A stretch of DNA of 64,000 nt from Limnobacter humi (GCF_024518835.1 NZ_JANIGO010000003.1:310001-374000); one strand, 5' to 3'. Shown: positions 9,387 through 20,298, counted from the first letter of the stretch. Notes: generated from the letters alone by a model not told the origin. Numbers and translations: made by a program.

Positions 9387-9809
9387 GTGACCAGAATCGA
9401 CTTTCATCTCAACGTGGCCGACCACCTGCTGTACACCTGTCGACTGGTTCGCAAGGCCCATGGCAGTGGGCTCAGAGTGGTTTGTTTCAGCACCCGCCCC
9501 GAGGTGCTGGAGCAGTTGGACCAGTTGATGTGGACTTTTTCCGATGAGGATTTTTTGCCCCATGTGGTCACGGGTCACCCTGGCATTACCGAGACGCCGA
9601 TTGTGCTGACCGACAAAGCCGACGACGTGGTGCATCACGACTTGCTCATCAACCTGGATGAGCAGTGGCCGCCATTTTTTTCCCGATTCGAACGCCTGGT
9701 CGAAATCGTTGGCCTGGACGAAGACCACAAGGCCTTGGCTCGGCAGCGTTACAAGTTCTACAAGGACCGTGGATACCCACTGAATACCTTTGACCGTGCA
9801 GGAGCATGA
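9387..9809 (+). CDS. holC: DNA polymerase III chi subunit
   Basis: The 140-residue product is the chi subunit of the clamp-loader complex, which ties DNA polymerase III holoenzyme to single-strand binding protein. It begins VTRIDFHLNVADHLLYTCRL, a recognisable HolC start, and continues with the family-like FSDEDFLPH segment. I chose the GTG at 9387 rather than the upstream ATG inside pepA. AGAGGA (9371-9376) is well spaced for this GTG, and homologues begin at this position. It sits between pepA and a small unknown gene whose ATG follows 3 nt after the holC stop, so the three are probably one transcript. Confidence 0.92.
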   Translation: MTRIDFHLNVADHLLYTCRLVRKAHGSGLRVVCFSTRPEVLEQLDQLMWTFSDEDFLPHVVTGHPGITETPIVLTDKADDVVHHDLLINLDEQWPPFFSRFERLVEIVGLDEDHKALARQRYKFYKDRGYPLNTFDRAGA

Positions 9810-9812
9810 CCC

Positions 9813-10040
9813 ATGGGAGAGCAGTTTGACGGCGGCCCACCGTTGTTGACCGAAGTCATTGAAAGCGGCCTTCAAGAAATAGAGCAGAGCACCGGCGTTC
9901 GGCTCGGTGCCCTGTCTGACCCGCAGATTGAAATTTTGCGGGCCCAATTGCCAGAATTATTTGAGCGGGCCTTGCTGCGAATCAAGCCCCAATTGATGGC
10001 GGAGTTTGAAAAAATCGTACTCAATGCCTTGGGCAAATAA
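9813..10040 (+). CDS. Small conserved-looking hypothetical protein after holC
   Basis: A 75-residue soluble, mostly helical, acidic protein of unknown function. AGGAG (9800-9804) lies 8 nt before the ATG, which supports translation. Spacing to holC is 3 nt, so it is probably coupled. I see no motif that assigns a function; an alternating hydrophobic pattern in PQIEILRAQLPELFERALLR suggests an amphipathic helix. Its TAA stop (10038-10040) abuts the stop of the convergent chemoreceptor gene directly, with no intergenic base between them. Confidence 0.7.
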   Translation: MGEQFDGGPPLLTEVIESGLQEIEQSTGVRLGALSDPQIEILRAQLPELFERALLRIKPQLMAEFEKIVLNALGK

Positions 10041-11666
10041 TCAAACCGTGAATTGACCCACCGACCGTTGCAACTCGCCGGCGAGTTGCGAAATCCGGCT
10101 CGAGCGGTCCTTGTTCAGGGAAATGGCCGCGGTATTTTCCTCCGTCATTTGGGCAACACGCTCCACGTTCCGGCTGATTTCCACACTGACATTGCTTTGC
10201 TCTTTCATCGACACGGAGATGGCCGCGATGGCATCGCTGACGCGGTCGGCATCGGACTTGATCTGGGCAATCGCGCTGGACACGGTGTCGGCTTGGGCAA
10301 TACCCTGCTCCACCAGTTCGACAGAAGACTCCATGGAGTTTGATGCGTCACGGGTGATGCTCTGGATCTGATTGACCATGCCGGAGATTCGGTCTGTGGA
10401 TCCTTTGGTTTGCTCGGCCAGCTTGCGTACTTCGTCGGCCACCACCGCAAAACCACGACCACTTTCGCCAGCCCGAGCGGCTTCAATGGCTGCGTTCAAG
10501 GCCAGCAAGTTGGTTTTCTCAGCAATTTCAGTGATGGTGGACACAATTTCGGAAATTTCGCTGGATTGCTGTTCCATGGAGCGAACAGCCTGCGCACTGG
10601 TTTGTACCGAATTGGCGATTTGCCGAATGTTGTTCACCACCTGCCCCAGGGTTTGCATGCCACCGTCGGCTGAGCGCTTGGCTTGCAAGGCTGTTTGCGA
10701 TGCTTCGCCCGAGTTTTCTGTGATTTGTCCAATGCTGACGGTCAACTCCTCCACCGCGGCAGCCATGGAAGCTGTTGCATCGGCCTGTTCGGTGGCTGCG
10801 CGGGCCATTTCATCCGACGCACCCAGCACCTCGTTGGAGCTGCCGGTGATATCCACTGCTGAGCTTCGAATTTCACCGATCAGATTTTGCAGATTGTTCT
10901 GGGCTTTGCTCAGATCAGCCAACAAGCGGTCGATTTCATCGTCACCCTGGATCTGGAAACGTGAATTGAGCTTACCTTCGGCCAGGGCCTGCAGAACCCC
11001 TGAGGCGATGCCCACCTTGTGTTTGAAAAAGCGGGCAATCACAAAGTTCAAACCCAAACCCACCACCAAGGCGAAAATGGTAATGCCGGCCGCAATCCAG
11101 ATGGACTGTTCGTACGTGGATTGGGCAGCCTCTTTGCGCAGGCCCAAGAGACGAACCTCTTCCTTTTCAACGTCGGCCAACACAGCGCGCATCGCATCCA
11201 TTTTGGGTTTGCTGGGGCGTGATTTCAATTCCGCATCAAACTGGGCCTGGGTGATGGTGCCCGCAATCTGCTGACGCTTGACAGCAATCATCGGCTCAAT
11301 CACCTCACTCATCCAGCGGCCATACTCGGCCGAAAACTCTTTTAGTTTTGCAGTAACCAATGGGTTGTGCCCAGTCAGTTTTTCGGCCTTCTCCAAATAG
11401 GCTTGCACCTGGACTTTGCCATCCTGGTAGGGCTGGAGATAACTTTCATCGCCACGCAACAAAAAACCGCGTTCACCGGTTTCAATGTTGAAGAGGTTTT
11501 CACGCACACCACCCACAGACTCAATCACCACATGGGTGAATTCATTTTGCGCGTTGGCCTCCATGATGGAGTGGCTGTTGTAGATGCCCAGCACGCCCAT
11601 GAGGGTGCCCAGCATGATGACTGTGACGAGACTGGCGCTGAATTTGGCGCTGATGGACTTGAGCAT
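10041..11666 (-). CDS. Methyl-accepting chemotaxis protein with CHASE3-like sensor
   Basis: A 541-residue transducer. A first membrane helix is at about residues 10-30. The periplasmic region of about 150 residues contains [19 protein letters not shown], characteristic of CHASE3 domains. A second helix near residues 190-210 is followed by a HAMP segment and a long cytoplasmic signalling coiled coil. The hairpin tip [19 protein letters not shown] is the universally conserved contact with CheA and CheW. The ligand is unknown. I start it at the ATG at 11666 because the upstream frame opens only with TTG. No chemotaxis kinase genes are nearby, so it is an orphan receptor that presumably feeds a distant che cluster. 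Confidence 0.93.
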   Translation of the reverse strand: MLKSISAKFSASLVTVIMLGTLMGVLGIYNSHSIMEANAQNEFTHVVIESVGGVRENLFNIETGERGFLLRGDESYLQPYQDGKVQVQAYLEKAEKLTGHNPLVTAKLKEFSAEYGRWMSEVIEPMIAVKRQQIAGTITQAQFDAELKSRPSKPKMDAMRAVLADVEKEEVRLLGLRKEAAQSTYEQSIWIAAGITIFALVVGLGLNFVIARFFKHKVGIASGVLQALAEGKLNSRFQIQGDDEIDRLLADLSKAQNNLQNLIGEIRSSAVDITGSSNEVLGASDEMARAATEQADATASMAAAVEELTVSIGQITENSGEASQTALQAKRSADGGMQTLGQVVNNIRQIANSVQTSAQAVRSMEQQSSEISEIVSTITEIAEKTNLLALNAAIEAARAGESGRGFAVVADEVRKLAEQTKGSTDRISGMVNQIQSITRDASNSMESSVELVEQGIAQADTVSSAIAQIKSDADRVSDAIAAISVSMKEQSNVSVEISRNVERVAQMTEENTAAISLNKDRSSRISQLAGELQRSVGQFTV

Positions 11667-11841
11667 GTTGACCCCGCGAGCATGGACATGAAATGACAAT
11701 GATCGGATTGTGACCCTTTGGAGGGACCTCCAATTTGGGGAAAAGACAATGTTTCACGCTTCAGATTACAGGCTTAAACATTTAGTCAAGGTCAGGCATC
11801 GGGGTCGACAGGCCAGCACGCGACTGAGCGCATCAGCCCGG

Positions 11842-11847
11842 TATAAT
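11842..11847 (+). promoter_or_regulatory. Probable -10 element of the valS promoter
   Basis: An exact TATAAT lies 45 bp before the valS ATG in the divergent gap between the chemoreceptor gene and valS. No good -35 hexamer sits 16-18 bp upstream, so promoter strength is uncertain. Inferred from the hexamer and its position only. Confidence 0.45.
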
Positions 11848-11891
11848 CAGGCCCCATCCAATTGATTTGTCTGCATGACGCAGTGCTAACC

Positions 11892-14744
11892 ATGACTGAA
11901 CTCGCCAAAAGTTTTGACCCCGCCGCCATCGAAGCCTGCTGGGGCCCTGAATGGGAGAACCGTGGACTGGCCAAGTCCACCACAGACGATGGCAAGCCAG
12001 ACTTCTGCATCCAACTGCCACCACCCAATGTGACCGGCACGCTGCACATGGGCCATGCGTTTAACCAGACCATCATGGATGGCCTGACCCGCTATCACCG
12101 CATGAAGGGTTACAACACCCTGTGGCAACCGGGCACCGACCATGCCGGGATTGCCACGCAGATTGTGGTGGAACGCCAATTGGCCGCACAGAACATTACC
12201 CGACATGACCTGGGCCGTGAACAGTTTGTCGAAAAGGTGTGGGAGTGGAAGGAAAAATCCGGCGGCACGATTGCCCAGCAGATGCGGCGCATGGGTGCCA
12301 GTGTGGACTGGAGTCGAGAATACTTCACCATGGACGGCACCTGCTCCAAAGCAGTGACCGAGGTATTTGTCCGCTTGTACGAACAGGGCCTGATTTACAG
12401 GGGCCAACGTTTGGTGAACTGGGACCCCGTGCTCAATACCGCCGTGTCGGACCTGGAAGTGGAGAGCGTGGAGACTGAAGGCAGCTTGTGGGAAATCCAT
12501 TATCCACTGGTGGAGGCGGACCCGGTCAAGGGCCTGACCCACCTGACCGTGGCCACCACCCGCCCCGAAACCATGCTGGGCGACACTGCGGTCATGGTGC
12601 ACCCCGAGGACGAACGCTACCAGCACCTGATTGGCAAAAAGGTTACCTTGCCACTGTGCAACCGCGAATTGCCGATCATCGCCGATGAATACGTGGACAA
12701 GGCATTTGGCACGGGCGTGGTCAAAGTGACCCCGGCGCACGACTTCAATGACTACGCGGTGGGCCAGCGCCATGGCTTGCCGATGATCAACATCCTGACA
12801 CTGGATGCAAAGGTGAATGAAAACGGACCGCCCGCTTACCAAGGTCTGGATCGTTTTGTGGCCCGTGCAAAAATTGTGGAAGACCTGCAAGCGCAAGGCC
12901 TGATGGGGCATGTTAAAAAACACACGCTCATGGTGCCCAAAGGCGACCGAACCAAAGCCGTGATTGAACCCATGTTGACCGACCAATGGTTTGTGGCCAT
13001 GAGCAAGGTGGGCGAGAACGACCCCACTGGCAAAAGCATCACCCAAAAAGCCATGGATGCAGTGGCCAGCGGTGAAGTGAAGTTTGTGCCCGAGCAGTGG
13101 GTGAACACATACAACCAGTGGCTGAACAACATTCAGGACTGGTGTATTTCCCGCCAACTGTGGTGGGGGCATCAAATTCCTGCATGGTATGGCGACAACG
13201 GTCAGATTTTCGTGGGCCGCACAGAAGCAGAAGCCCAGGCTCAGGCCACCCGAGCAGGCTATACCGGTCGCTTGAGGCGGGATGAAGATGTACTAGACAC
13301 CTGGTTCAGCTCAGCCCTGGTGCCCTTCTCCACCTTGGGTTGGCCCGAGCAAACACCGGAATTGAAGCACTTCATGCCCTCATCGGTGCTGGTCACCGGT
13401 TTTGACATCATTTTCTTCTGGGTTGCCCGGATGATCATGATGACGACGCACTTCACCGGCCAAGTGCCCTTCAAGACCGTGTACGTACACGGGTTGGTTC
13501 GGGATGCTGAAGGCAAAAAAATGAGCAAGTCAGTGGGCAATACGCTGGACCCGGTGGATTTGATCGATGGCTGCAGCCTTGAAACCTTGTTGGAAAAACG
13601 CACCACCGGCTTGAGCAAACCCCAAGACGCCCCCAAGATTGAAAAACGCACCCGCAAAGAGTTTCCAGACGGCATTCCCGCCTACGGTGCCGATGCGCTG
13701 CGCTTCACCTTCGCCAGCCTGGCCACCCTGGGACGCAACATCAACTTCGACCAGAAGCGCTGTGACGGTTATCGCAATTTCTGCAACAAGCTGTGGAATG
13801 CCACCCGCTTTGTGCTGATGAACACCGAGGGCCAGGACTGCGGACTGAGCGACCATGATGCCGACGCCTGCACCCCAGGCGGCTATTTGGACTTTTCCCA
13901 GGTAGACCGCTGGATTACCAGCCAGTTGCAACGGGTAGAAGCCGATGTGGCAACAGCTTTTGAAACCTATCGCTTCGACCTGATTGCACAACACATTTAC
14001 CAATTTGTGTGGGACGAATACTGCGATTGGTACCTGGAAATTGCCAAGGTGCAAATCGCCAACGGCTCTCCCGCCCAGCAGCGGGCCACACGCCGCACCC
14101 TGGTGCGCGTGTTGGAGACCATTCTGCGACTGGCACACCCCATCATTCCGTTCATCACGGAGGAACTGTGGCAAACGGTGAGTGTGGTGGCTGGCCGCCG
14201 TGAGGCCGGTCAACCAGCCAGCCTGATGAATCAAGCCTACCCACAGTGCGTGCCATCGCGCATTGACGAGCAGGCTGAAGCCCATGTGGCCGCATTGAAG
14301 GCGGCAGTGGATGCCGTGCGTGCACTGCGCGGCGACATGGGTCTGAGCCCCGCCGACAAAGTACCCCTGTTTGCCAGTTTTGAAGGCGATGCCGCCCAGG
14401 AAACCTTCCTGAACCAGATTGCCGGTGCACTCATGGCATTGGGCAAAATCAGTGCTGTGAACGTGGTGCGCTCATTGCCCGAAGGATCGCCCGCGCCAGT
14501 CCAAATCGTGGGTGGCGTGAAGCTGATGCTGCATGTGGAAATTGACGTGGACGCCGAGCGCAAGCGACTGGCCAAAGAAATCGACAAACTGACGATTGAG
14601 ATCGCCAAGTGCCAAGGCAAGCTGGGTAACCAAGCGTTTGTTGCCAAAGCGCCGCAGGCTGTGGTGGATCAGGAAAATGCCCGACTGAAAGACTTTGCAG
14701 AACTGAAAGGCAAATTGGAAGAGCAGATGGCCAAACTGGGCTGA
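11892..14744 (+). CDS. valS: Valine--tRNA ligase
   Basis: The 950-residue class Ia aminoacyl-tRNA synthetase charges tRNA-Val with valine. The HIGH-type motif appears as [10 protein letters not shown] near residue 50 and the KMSKS loop as [14 protein letters not shown] near residue 545. Between them is the CP1 editing domain ([20 protein letters not shown]) that clears mischarged threonine. The C-terminus ends in the coiled-coil arm typical of ValRS, with many Lys and Glu. Length is normal. I chose the ATG at 11892 because the ten residues encoded upstream are not typical of the family. A hairpin terminator lies 35 bp beyond the stop. Confidence 0.96.
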   Translation: MTELAKSFDPAAIEACWGPEWENRGLAKSTTDDGKPDFCIQLPPPNVTGTLHMGHAFNQTIMDGLTRYHRMKGYNTLWQPGTDHAGIATQIVVERQLAAQNITRHDLGREQFVEKVWEWKEKSGGTIAQQMRRMGASVDWSREYFTMDGTCSKAVTEVFVRLYEQGLIYRGQRLVNWDPVLNTAVSDLEVESVETEGSLWEIHYPLVEADPVKGLTHLTVATTRPETMLGDTAVMVHPEDERYQHLIGKKVTLPLCNRELPIIADEYVDKAFGTGVVKVTPAHDFNDYAVGQRHGLPMINILTLDAKVNENGPPAYQGLDRFVARAKIVEDLQAQGLMGHVKKHTLMVPKGDRTKAVIEPMLTDQWFVAMSKVGENDPTGKSITQKAMDAVASGEVKFVPEQWVNTYNQWLNNIQDWCISRQLWWGHQIPAWYGDNGQIFVGRTEAEAQAQATRAGYTGRLRRDEDVLDTWFSSALVPFSTLGWPEQTPELKHFMPSSVLVTGFDIIFFWVARMIMMTTHFTGQVPFKTVYVHGLVRDAEGKKMSKSVGNTLDPVDLIDGCSLETLLEKRTTGLSKPQDAPKIEKRTRKEFPDGIPAYGADALRFTFASLATLGRNINFDQKRCDGYRNFCNKLWNATRFVLMNTEGQDCGLSDHDADACTPGGYLDFSQVDRWITSQLQRVEADVATAFETYRFDLIAQHIYQFVWDEYCDWYLEIAKVQIANGSPAQQRATRRTLVRVLETILRLAHPIIPFITEELWQTVSVVAGRREAGQPASLMNQAYPQCVPSRIDEQAEAHVAALKAAVDAVRALRGDMGLSPADKVPLFASFEGDAAQETFLNQIAGALMALGKISAVNVVRSLPEGSPAPVQIVGGVKLMLHVEIDVDAERKRLAKEIDKLTIEIAKCQGKLGNQAFVAKAPQAVVDQENARLKDFAELKGKLEEQMAKLG

Positions 14745-14756
14745 CCGCGAACCGGC

Positions 14757-15227
14757 TCAGCCCCCGTGGTCAGAGAGCAAAGCCCTCCGCTGGGGGGCTT
14801 TTTCCATTTCTGCTTTCACCTGGCCGTATTCCATCACCACATTCAACACGCCAGCCCCCAAGGACTGCCAAGACCGGTGAAGCTGGGCATCCAGGTAATC
14901 AAACGCTGTTTTGGCTTCCGATGCGGGTCGATTGGGCCCCAAATGAATGCCCTGCATGCCCCAGCCTGTGAAAAGCCGATCAGCCACCGGGCCAAAGCAA
15001 TGAATCTGAATGTCTCGATGGCGACTGTCTTGGGTGATGGGCTTGAACACCTCGGTGATTTGGGCGTGATCACCCTCCAGACACTGCAGAAACTCCTGGC
15101 CGTTGAACAACAGAATCCCCGACAGGCCCAAGCGTTGGTTCCTGGAGGATGCCTGCTCACACAGGCGCTCAAAATCCTCCGGATTTAAAGGTACCGCCTG
15201 CGTTGACGTGTACACCAGCCTGTGCAT
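14757..15227 (-). CDS. BLUF-domain blue-light sensor protein
   Basis: A 156-residue protein that is essentially one BLUF domain (blue-light sensing using FAD) with a short C-terminal tail. The flavin-binding and photocycle residues are all visible: Tyr6 in RLVYTS, Asn30 in SRNQRLGLSG, Gln48 in FLQCLEG, and the WGM segment equivalent to the W/M switch region of AppA. Stand-alone BLUF proteins act through partner proteins, so no output domain is expected. It is the last gene of a minus-strand run with alaS, nudix, tusA and a PIN gene. I start at the ATG at 15227; an upstream ATG at 15272 would add 15 residues that do not belong to the fold. The 3' coding end overlaps the valS terminator hairpin on the other strand. 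Confidence 0.9.
   Translation of the reverse strand: MHRLVYTSTQAVPLNPEDFERLCEQASSRNQRLGLSGILLFNGQEFLQCLEGDHAQITEVFKPITQDSRHRDIQIHCFGPVADRLFTGWGMQGIHLGPNRPASEAKTAFDYLDAQLHRSWQSLGAGVLNVVMEYGQVKAEMEKAPQRRALLSDHGG
14779..14803 (+). terminator. Rho-independent terminator of valS
   Basis: AAAGCCCTCC pairs with GGGGGGCTTT (10 bp with one G-T wobble, 3-nt loop) followed by further T residues, 35 bp after the valS stop. It lies inside the last codons of the convergent BLUF gene. Confidence 0.65.
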
Positions 15228-15268
15228 GTGTCGTGTCTTTTGGTGAAAATTTGAATGTATGTTACGCG

Positions 15269-15967
15269 TCATTGACCCAAAAGACGCCCACCCGTTTTGG
15301 GGAAACCACTGTTGAATCGCTGAAGACACCGGGCTGTTCGGTGCAACCGGTTGCGATCCAGAAAATCAAGCCACTGCGCAGGGGTTTCCGGGGCAGGACG
15401 CCCCTGCTGCCGGTGGGGACTCGGCTCATGAACCGGTAACTGCTGCAGAATAACCGCCAGTCGCCCCAGGCTTGCCTGCAACAGATCCAGCAGCAGGGAG
15501 GGCTCTGGACAGATATCCAACAGCACCTCGTCTGGCGTGTACCGCACCACCCCCAACTTCAACAGGTTCTTTCGGGGAAAATCACGAATATTCCAGGTGA
15601 CCACAGCCACTGGCTGCGCCAGACGGTGTTTCAAATGCAAGGCCGCTGCAGCAACATGGCGGTCCTTCTCGTCCACGCATTTCACATCGGCCACGCAGGC
15701 GGTGTAATCATCCGTCAACACCTGTGCCGACATGACGGTTGGCAGAGCGGCACGATGGGCAATGCCGTCGGCTTCGGACAGGCGCTGAAGCCTGACCAGA
15801 TTGCGGAAGCATTCATTTTCAATGACGGGCGTCCAATGGAGCGTTGCCCCATGTCGCTGGGCCAACTCCAGCAGCAGCGCACGGCACCAGTCTGAAAACA
15901 GAACATTGGCGTCCAGCACCCAGTGTTTGGGCAGTGCGGGTTTGGCCAGCAGGACGCTCAATGACAA
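15269..15967 (-). CDS. PIN-domain protein
   Basis: The first 150 or so of the 232 residues form a PIN nuclease-like domain. WVLDANVLFSD holds the first acidic residue (Asp19), TPVIENE the second, and DEKDRHVAAAA with VTWNIRDF gives the remaining catalytic-type acids and the strand typical of VapC-like folds. The roughly 80-residue C-terminal tail is Pro/Arg/Gln-rich and unassigned. No small antitoxin precedes it; instead tusA lies 9 bp upstream, so it does not look like a classic VapBC pair. RNase activity is a family expectation, not something shown here. It is co-oriented with the alaS operon and precedes the BLUF gene. Confidence 0.8.
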   Translation of the reverse strand: MSLSVLLAKPALPKHWVLDANVLFSDWCRALLLELAQRHGATLHWTPVIENECFRNLVRLQRLSEADGIAHRAALPTVMSAQVLTDDYTACVADVKCVDEKDRHVAAAALHLKHRLAQPVAVVTWNIRDFPRKNLLKLGVVRYTPDEVLLDICPEPSLLLDLLQASLGRLAVILQQLPVHEPSPHRQQGRPAPETPAQWLDFLDRNRLHRTARCLQRFNSGFPKTGGRLLGQ

Positions 15968-15976
15968 CCTTGGGGA

Positions 15977-16204
15977 TTAGCGACGTTTCATGAAAAACAC
16001 AAAAGTGCCAGCTTGCTCCTGCTGATCAAGCAGCTCATTGCCAGTCTGTTTGGCAAACATGGCAAAGTCGCGCACGGCACCCGGATCGGTGGCCAGCACC
16101 TTCAACACCTGACCGCTTTGCATATCGGCCAAGGCTTTTTTGGTGCGAAGAATGGGCAGTGGGCAATTCAGGCCACTGGCATCAATTTCACGGTCTGCAT
16201 TCAT
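15977..16204 (-). CDS. tusA: TusA-family sulfurtransferase
   Basis: A 75-residue SirA/TusA fold protein. The DASGLNCPLPILRTKKAL segment contains the CPxP motif whose cysteine carries the persulfide sulfur. Such proteins relay sulfur for tRNA thiouridine, molybdenum cofactor and other pathways. The ATG at 16204 has a good AGGAG ribosome binding site, which decides the start against a longer open frame. It sits 28 bp downstream of the Nudix gene in a minus-strand operon after alaS. Whether it functions as TusA proper or as a paralogue cannot be decided here. Confidence 0.88.
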   Translation of the reverse strand: MNADREIDASGLNCPLPILRTKKALADMQSGQVLKVLATDPGAVRDFAMFAKQTGNELLDQQEQAGTFVFFMKRR

Positions 16205-16232
16205 GGGACACTCCTGCAATTCAGTTCGGTGT

Positions 16233-16748
16233 TCAAAATTCAAGCCACTGGACTTCCAGACCACGGGCCTGCATCCAATGCGCCATGGCCAAGCCGGTAC
16301 CCATGCGCCAAGGCCGCAGTTTGGCAGGCTCAATCAACTTGTAAGCCACCAACTCTTCCGACAGGCTGACTTCACCCTCGGCCTTCACGTGGTAAGCCAT
16401 GATGACCTCATTTTTCCGTTGAAAAGGGTAGACACCGATGAGGCTTGTTTCCACGGCATCCAGATTCGTTTCTTCTTTCAACTCCCGGGCCACACCTTCT
16501 TCGGGCGACTCGTTGCGTTCCAGAAAGCCGGTGATCAGCGCGTAAAATTCTGCCGGCCAACCCGCATTGCGCGCCAGCAGGATTTTCCCTTGGTACTCCA
16601 CCAAAGCAGCCACCACTGGCACCGGGTTACCCCACTGTACAAAGCCGCAGGGCTCAGCGGTGCACACCATGCGCGGTGCCCCACCATGGTCGCGCTGCTC
16701 AAGCGGCTGCGCGCACTGAGGGCAAAACCGGTATTGAAGTGTGCTCAT
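16233..16748 (-). CDS. Nudix hydrolase with N-terminal zinc ribbon
   Basis: The 171-residue protein starts with a zinc ribbon (FCPQC near residue 8 and CTAEPCGF near residue 29), followed by a Nudix domain. The Nudix box runs from GFLERNESPEEG through RELKEET, with the catalytic REx2EE glutamates present. The final Gly of the consensus is replaced, which is tolerated in the family. The zinc ribbon plus Nudix order resembles NudC/NADH pyrophosphatase, but the protein is shorter and lacks the N-terminal NudC domain. The substrate is therefore open (dinucleotides or nucleoside diphosphate derivatives). It follows alaS by 54 bp on the same strand. Confidence 0.85.
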   Translation of the reverse strand: MSTLQYRFCPQCAQPLEQRDHGGAPRMVCTAEPCGFVQWGNPVPVVAALVEYQGKILLARNAGWPAEFYALITGFLERNESPEEGVARELKEETNLDAVETSLIGVYPFQRKNEVIMAYHVKAEGEVSLSEELVAYKLIEPAKLRPWRMGTGLAMAHWMQARGLEVQWLEF

Positions 16749-16802
16749 GGTGCATACCGCCTAAGGGGTTTGAGGTCGAGTGAAGAAAACGTGGGGTCCG
16801 CC

Positions 16803-19442
16803 TTAAACCTTGGACTTGACCCAATCCACCACGCCGGCCAACGCTGCGGGCAGATTCTCGGGCTGTGTGCCACCCGCCTGGGCCATGTCGGGGCGACCAC
16901 CGCCCTTGCCACCCACCTGCTGGGCCACAAAGTTCACGAGGTCGCCAGCCTTGACTTTGGCGGAGGCGTCTTTGCTGACCGAGGCAATGAGGCTGACCTT
17001 GCCATCGGCCACGGTGGCCAGCACCAAAGCCGCATTGCCCAGCTTGTCGCGCAGCTTGTCGGCAGTTTCGCGCAGTTGCTTCACATCAGCACCTTCCAGC
17101 GCTGCAGCCAGCACCTGGATACCGGCCACGTCCACCGCCTGGCTGGCCAGGTCGTCGCCCTGGCTGGCCGCCAACTTGCTCTTCAAGCGGTCCAGTTCCT
17201 TTTCCAGGCTTTTCACCTGGTCCAGCATTTGGGCAATCTTGGCGGTGGCCTCAAAGGCTGGTACCCGCAGGCTTTGGGCAATGGCGTCCATTTGGGCCTG
17301 CGTGGCTTGGGCAAACGCCAGCGCACCCAAACCGGTGGTGGCCTCCACCCGGCGAATACCCGCGGCCACACCGCTTTCACTGGTGATCTTGAACAAACCA
17401 ATGTCGCCAGTGCGCTGCACGTGCGTTCCACCGCAAAGCTCGCGGGATGAGCCAATGTCCAGCACCCGCACGGTGTCGCCGTACTTCTCGCCAAACAGCA
17501 TCATCGCACCCGCGGCCTTGGCGCTTTCAATGTCCATCACGCGGGCACTGGCCTGTACGTTGGCCAGAATTTCATCATTCACCTTGCGCTCTACCGCTGC
17601 AATTTCCTCGGCGGTCATGGGGCTGTGGTGCGCAAAGTCGAAACGGGTTTTGTCGGCATCCACCAGCGAACCTTTCTGGCTGACGTGCTCGCCCAACACG
17701 TCGCGCAGGGCTTTGTGCATGAGGTGGGTGGCACTGTGGTTGCGTATGGTACGGCCACGCTTGTACTGGTCCACTTGCGCGCCAACAGCATCGCCGACTT
17801 TCAGTTCGCCAGTCACCAACTCACCATGGTGGCCAAACACGCTGGCTTGAATTTTTTGGGTGTCTTCAACACGGAACAGGTTGAGGCAGGCTGCACCGCT
17901 GGAGATTTCACCTTGATCGCCCACCTGGCCACCGCTTTCAGCGTAGAACGGTGTTTGGTCCAACACAATCACGCCTTGCTGGCCCGCAGAAATACTGTCC
18001 ACAGCGCTGCCATTCACATAGATGGCGGTGATGCGGGCGTTGGCCACATCCAGCTGCTCGTAGCCTTTGAACTCGGTGGGCACGCCACTGTAGGCCAAGT
18101 CAGCATCCATCTTGAACTTGCCAGCGGCGCGGGCCTGCTGTTTTTGCTTGTCCATGGCGGCATCAAATGCGGCTTCGTCCACGCTCATGTCGCGCTCGCG
18201 GCAAACGTCGGCAGTGAGGTCCAAGGGGAAGCCATAGGTGTCGTGCAGCTTGAAGGCGGTTTCACCGTCGAGCACACCATTCTTGGGCAACGCGCCCAAG
18301 GCTGCATCCAGAATGCTCATGCCGTTTTCAATGGTTTCAAAGAAGCGCTCTTCTTCGGCTTTCAGAATGTTTTGCACTTGCGCTGCCGATTTGGCCAACT
18401 CGGGATAGGCCTCGCCCATTTGCGCAACCAGGTCGGGCACCAGTGCGTTGAAGAATGGCTTGCGGCAACCCAGCTTGTAGCCATGGCGAATGGCGCGGCG
18501 AACAATGCGGCGCAGCACATAGCCGCGGCCTTCATTGCCGGGAATAACCCCATCCACCACCAAAAAGGAACAGGCGCGAATGTGGTCAGCAATGACCTTC
18601 AGGCTGTTGTTGTTCAGTTCAACAGCATTGCCTTGCGCATTCACTTCACGGGCTGCACCAGCAATTAGCGCCTGGAACAGGTCGATTTCATAGTTGCTGT
18701 GCACATGCTGCAACACCGCCGCAATGCGTTCCAGGCCCATGCCGGTGTCGACACAGGGCTTGGGCAGCGGGTGCAGCACGCCGTCGGCGGTGCGCTCAAA
18801 CTGCATGAACACCAGGTTCCAGATTTCGATGTACCGGTCGCCATCTTCCTCGGGGCTTCCGGGTGGGCCACCCCACACCTCGGGGCCGTGGTCGTAGAAA
18901 ATTTCGGTACAGGGGCCGCAAGGGCCGGTGTCGGCCATTTGCCAGAAGTTGTCAGATGCGTAGCGGGCACCCTTGTTGTCGCCAATGCGGATGATGCGTT
19001 CAGCCGGCACACCCACCTGCTTGTTCCAGATGTTGTAGGCCTCGTCATCCTCGTGGTACACGGTGACATACAGGCGTTCAGCGGGCAGCTTGTACACGCT
19101 GGTCAACAATTCCCACGCGTATTGGATGGCGTTTTCCTTGAAGTAGTCGCCGAAGCTGAAATTGCCCAGCATTTCAAAGAAGGTGTGGTGGCGCGCGGTG
19201 TAGCCCACGTTCTCCAGGTCGTTGTGTTTGCCACCGGCACGCACCGAGCGCTGGCTGGACGTGGCCCGCGTGTAGGGGCGTTTGTCCTTGCCGGTGAATA
19301 CGTCTTTGAACTGCACCATGCCGCTGTTGGTGAACAACAGGGTGGGGTCATTGCCGGGCACCAGCGAACTGGAGGGCACAATGGTATGGCCCTTGGAGGC
19401 AAAAAAGTTCAGAAACTTGTCGCGAATCTCAGCGGCTTTCAT
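16803..19442 (-). CDS. alaS: Alanine--tRNA ligase
   Basis: The 879-residue class II synthetase charges tRNA-Ala. N-terminal catalytic motifs are visible ([13 protein letters not shown], then [18 protein letters not shown]). The editing domain carries the zinc-binding HSATHLMH and CGGTH motifs that hydrolyse Ser- and Gly-tRNA-Ala. The C-terminal DHHA1-like domain ends with [15 protein letters not shown]. The start is the ATG at 19442; the frame opens three codons earlier only with TTG. Length is normal. It heads a minus-strand gene run with nudix, tusA, PIN and BLUF. Confidence 0.97.
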   Translation of the reverse strand: MKAAEIRDKFLNFFASKGHTIVPSSSLVPGNDPTLLFTNSGMVQFKDVFTGKDKRPYTRATSSQRSVRAGGKHNDLENVGYTARHHTFFEMLGNFSFGDYFKENAIQYAWELLTSVYKLPAERLYVTVYHEDDEAYNIWNKQVGVPAERIIRIGDNKGARYASDNFWQMADTGPCGPCTEIFYDHGPEVWGGPPGSPEEDGDRYIEIWNLVFMQFERTADGVLHPLPKPCVDTGMGLERIAAVLQHVHSNYEIDLFQALIAGAAREVNAQGNAVELNNNSLKVIADHIRACSFLVVDGVIPGNEGRGYVLRRIVRRAIRHGYKLGCRKPFFNALVPDLVAQMGEAYPELAKSAAQVQNILKAEEERFFETIENGMSILDAALGALPKNGVLDGETAFKLHDTYGFPLDLTADVCRERDMSVDEAAFDAAMDKQKQQARAAGKFKMDADLAYSGVPTEFKGYEQLDVANARITAIYVNGSAVDSISAGQQGVIVLDQTPFYAESGGQVGDQGEISSGAACLNLFRVEDTQKIQASVFGHHGELVTGELKVGDAVGAQVDQYKRGRTIRNHSATHLMHKALRDVLGEHVSQKGSLVDADKTRFDFAHHSPMTAEEIAAVERKVNDEILANVQASARVMDIESAKAAGAMMLFGEKYGDTVRVLDIGSSRELCGGTHVQRTGDIGLFKITSESGVAAGIRRVEATTGLGALAFAQATQAQMDAIAQSLRVPAFEATAKIAQMLDQVKSLEKELDRLKSKLAASQGDDLASQAVDVAGIQVLAAALEGADVKQLRETADKLRDKLGNAALVLATVADGKVSLIASVSKDASAKVKAGDLVNFVAQQVGGKGGGRPDMAQAGGTQPENLPAALAGVVDWVKSKV

Positions 19443-19496
19443 TGGGTACAAACCTGGGAAAATGGTTGAATAGGCAGTGATTATACGGGGCGCGGC

Positions 19497-20225
19497 TTAA
19501 AAAGAGTGCCTGCCAAACGCCATTCGATCTGTGAAGGCGCCATCCACACCCAGCGCCGCCAAGGTCCGCAAAGTGTCCTCATCATTCACCGTGTAAACCC
19601 GCACCTGCCGACCTGAGGTGTGAATGCGGCGTACCACCGTGGCATCCACTGCCGACCAATGCAAGTGCACGGCCTGGGCACCCAGCGCATCGGCATGCAA
19701 CACCCAATCATCCGGAAATGCCTCGTAGAGAACCGCCAAGGTCAAACCCTGCAAGGGCAACAAGCTGGCATGGTAGAAACTGGAAAACAGCCAGTGTTGG
19801 CGGATGTGGGCTTGTTGCTCCAGCGTGCAGGCTTCCACCTGTTGCCGCACCACCTGCCCCAACTGGCGGGCATTGGCCGGGTCGGTGGCTTTTAGCTCCA
19901 CATTGGCGGAAATGTTGTGTTGCAAACACCAGTCCAAGACCTCCACCAAACGGGGAACCGGTTCGCCCGCCACGCTGTAGTGGCGCAAGTCGCTGGCCCG
20001 CAAGCTGTCGAACCGGGTGACGGAGTCGGTGCCGGCCAAGGCCGGGTCGACCGACTGCGCACAACGGCCCATCACCCAGTCGTGGTGAACAAAAGCATGG
20101 CCATCGGCCGTGAGCATCACGTCAAATTCGACCGCATCAAAACCGTTGTCCAGTGCGGTTTGAAAACCTTTGAGCGTGTTTTCGAGTGCGCCTTTTCCAC
20201 TGCCGCGGTGTGCCCACAATTTCAT
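19497..20225 (-). CDS. ugpQ: Glycerophosphodiester phosphodiesterase
   Basis: A 242-residue cytosolic GDPD-family enzyme that hydrolyses glycerophosphodiesters to glycerol-3-phosphate and an alcohol. AHRGSGKGALENTL near the N-terminus and VEFDVMLTADGHAFVHHD give the catalytic His pair and the metal-binding Glu/Asp; VELKAT and TVNDEDT follow in the expected order. I use the ATG at 20225 with its AGGA box. A longer open frame would add a hydrophobic segment but runs into the control region of the divergent EthD gene. It is located 54 bp upstream of alaS on the same strand. Confidence 0.9.
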   Translation of the reverse strand: MKLWAHRGSGKGALENTLKGFQTALDNGFDAVEFDVMLTADGHAFVHHDWVMGRCAQSVDPALAGTDSVTRFDSLRASDLRHYSVAGEPVPRLVEVLDWCLQHNISANVELKATDPANARQLGQVVRQQVEACTLEQQAHIRQHWLFSSFYHASLLPLQGLTLAVLYEAFPDDWVLHADALGAQAVHLHWSAVDATVVRRIHTSGRQVRVYTVNDEDTLRTLAALGVDGAFTDRMAFGRHSF

Positions 20226-20298
20226 GCGATATCCTGTGATGGCCAAAACAGCAGTGTACAAATTCTGCGGCAGAAAATTAACCTGAAGGAGAACGAGG

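Noticed and set aside
11886-13175. 429-codon minus-strand ORF
   Set aside because: Antisense to valS, whose motifs are unmistakable.
16140-18668. Plus-strand ORFs of 346 to 436 codons
   Set aside because: Antisense to the Nudix and alaS genes; no family features.
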